In this document: positions 43,394 to 43,807 of the stretch, piece by piece
Layout: every line of letters begins with the position of its first letter
How positions within the stretch are numbered: the stretch's first letter is position 1
Assembly: GCA_030446625.1 (NCBI GenBank)
Contig: JAUJMY010000015.1
Coordinates: forward strand, 40,675-84,481
Source: Gaiellaceae bacterium
GTDB taxonomy: Bacteria; Actinomycetota; Thermoleophilia; Gaiellales; Gaiellaceae
DNA: 43,807 nucleotides
Reading direction: 5' to 3'
Program-made: the position numbers and the translations under genes
Notes under the pieces: model-generated
What the model was told of the DNA's origin: nothing
Databases searched by the model: none
Seen by the model: only the letters and a program-made list of their open reading frames with translations

Positions 43394-43807
43394 ACGCGCT
43401 TTCTTCGTTTGGAGTCAGCAGCCGTCCCCGGCTGGAGGGCGAACTGAGGTTACGCCGACCACCGCACGTTCGGCGCCAGACCGACGCACCAGCGGCCGCT
43501 CCGCGCGGGACTCACGCGATCTCCGCGCTTGCGCGCCCGCGTCGAGGAGCGTCTACCCCTTCTGAGTGATCTTCTGCGAAACACGCCAGAAAGCGGTCCG
43601 GGTCCAAAACTGGACCCCACCTTCCACGGGTGCCCGCTACGGAAGCCCATGACGCGAACGCGCCGCCCCACGTTCCGGCCGTGCGCACGGCGCAGCCAAT
43701 CGGCCAGGCGAAGAGCCGCGTTAGGTGGAACGGCAATCTGCCTAAGCCCGGCAGCGGCGCGGTTCCCTACGCCAAGTCACGCCCGGAGCTCCAGGGCTTC
43801 AGCGCGG
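43394..43807. other. Right end, no convincing complete gene
   Basis: Nothing here has clear family content. GGGTCCA (43600-43606) and TGGACCC (43611-43617) form a hairpin around AAAC. A plus-strand frame from the GTG at 43681 (IGQAKSRVRWNGNLPKPGSG) runs off the window and could be the start of a gene. Confidence 0.35.

Noticed and set aside
43512..43736. 74-residue minus-strand ORF at the right end
   Set aside because: It overlaps the palindromic GGGTCCA/TGGACCC sequence and has no family content; not enough to call a gene.
1..43807. tRNA, rRNA or CRISPR array
   Set aside because: No cloverleaf with a GTTCRA-type arm, no rRNA-like block and no regularly spaced repeats were seen on either strand by eye; a covariance-model scan would be the decisive test.

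Overview
The window is very GC-rich, with GTG and TTG starts, Shine-Dalgarno sites of the AAGGAGG type and strongly GC3-biased codons. This fits a high-GC actinobacterium. A soil lineage of the Thermoleophilia/Solirubrobacterales kind is my inference, from a Sec-exported WapA-like Rhs protein, DUF2188, SpoIID/LytB and homing-endonuclease-repeat proteins; no rRNA or other phylogenetic marker is present. I found no tRNA, rRNA, CRISPR array or intact insertion sequence.

Layout. 1-340 is low-complexity C/G sequence at the window edge. 0.36-3.8 kb has an XRE-TPR regulator, a protein with homing-endonuclease-type repeats and two small unknown genes. 3.9-5.4 kb is gene debris, including a frameshifted PGN_0703-like nuclease remnant. 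5.5-8.25 kb has an ECF sigma factor, its membrane-anchored partner (probable anti-sigma) and two small secreted proteins. 8.25-9.8 kb has no convincing gene. 9.8-10.7 kb is a translationally coupled pair: a zinc-ribbon protein and a three-TM protein. 10.7-15.6 kb holds a frameshifted small gene, a DUF2188 gene, a frameshifted methyltransferase, a long secreted glycosidase-like protein and a badly broken SpoIID/LytB gene. 15.6-16.4 kb is debris with the tail of a REP-associated (Y1) transposase.

16.4-26.0 kb is one polymorphic-toxin locus on the minus strand: a 3063-residue Sec-exported Rhs/YD protein ending in an RNase A-like CdiA-CT toxin, followed with an 11-bp overlap by its cognate immunity gene. 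A LuxR-type regulator is divergent from it, followed by a small membrane protein with a frameshift.

27.6-43.4 kb is a defence island and the most interesting part. On the minus strand lies a complete DNA phosphorothioation set in the order dndB-dndC-dndD-dndE-dndA, each gene overlapping the next. It runs 9 bp later into a GHKL (Hsp90/MutL-type) ATPase gene and then a gene for a large protein with an Apea-like HEPN domain (RNVAVH motif). A separate HNH endonuclease gene follows. The usual restriction partners dndFGH are not in the window. My hypothesis is that the GHKL-HEPN pair is the effector arm of this Dnd system. Divergent from dndB, a plus-strand operon encodes a sigma-region-4-like HTH protein, a compact GIY-YIG nuclease, a second MORC-like GHKL ATPase, a 40-residue very basic peptide and a DUF2130 coiled-coil PD-(D/E)XK nuclease, with a convergent zinc-ribbon gene at the end. 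The two arms share one 385-bp divergent control region that holds direct repeats and hairpins.

Between 3.9 and 15.6 kb, and once at 27.4 kb, several conserved proteins are broken by single-base indels or TGA codons, while the defence island is clean. This is either local gene decay or assembly error; read depth would tell.
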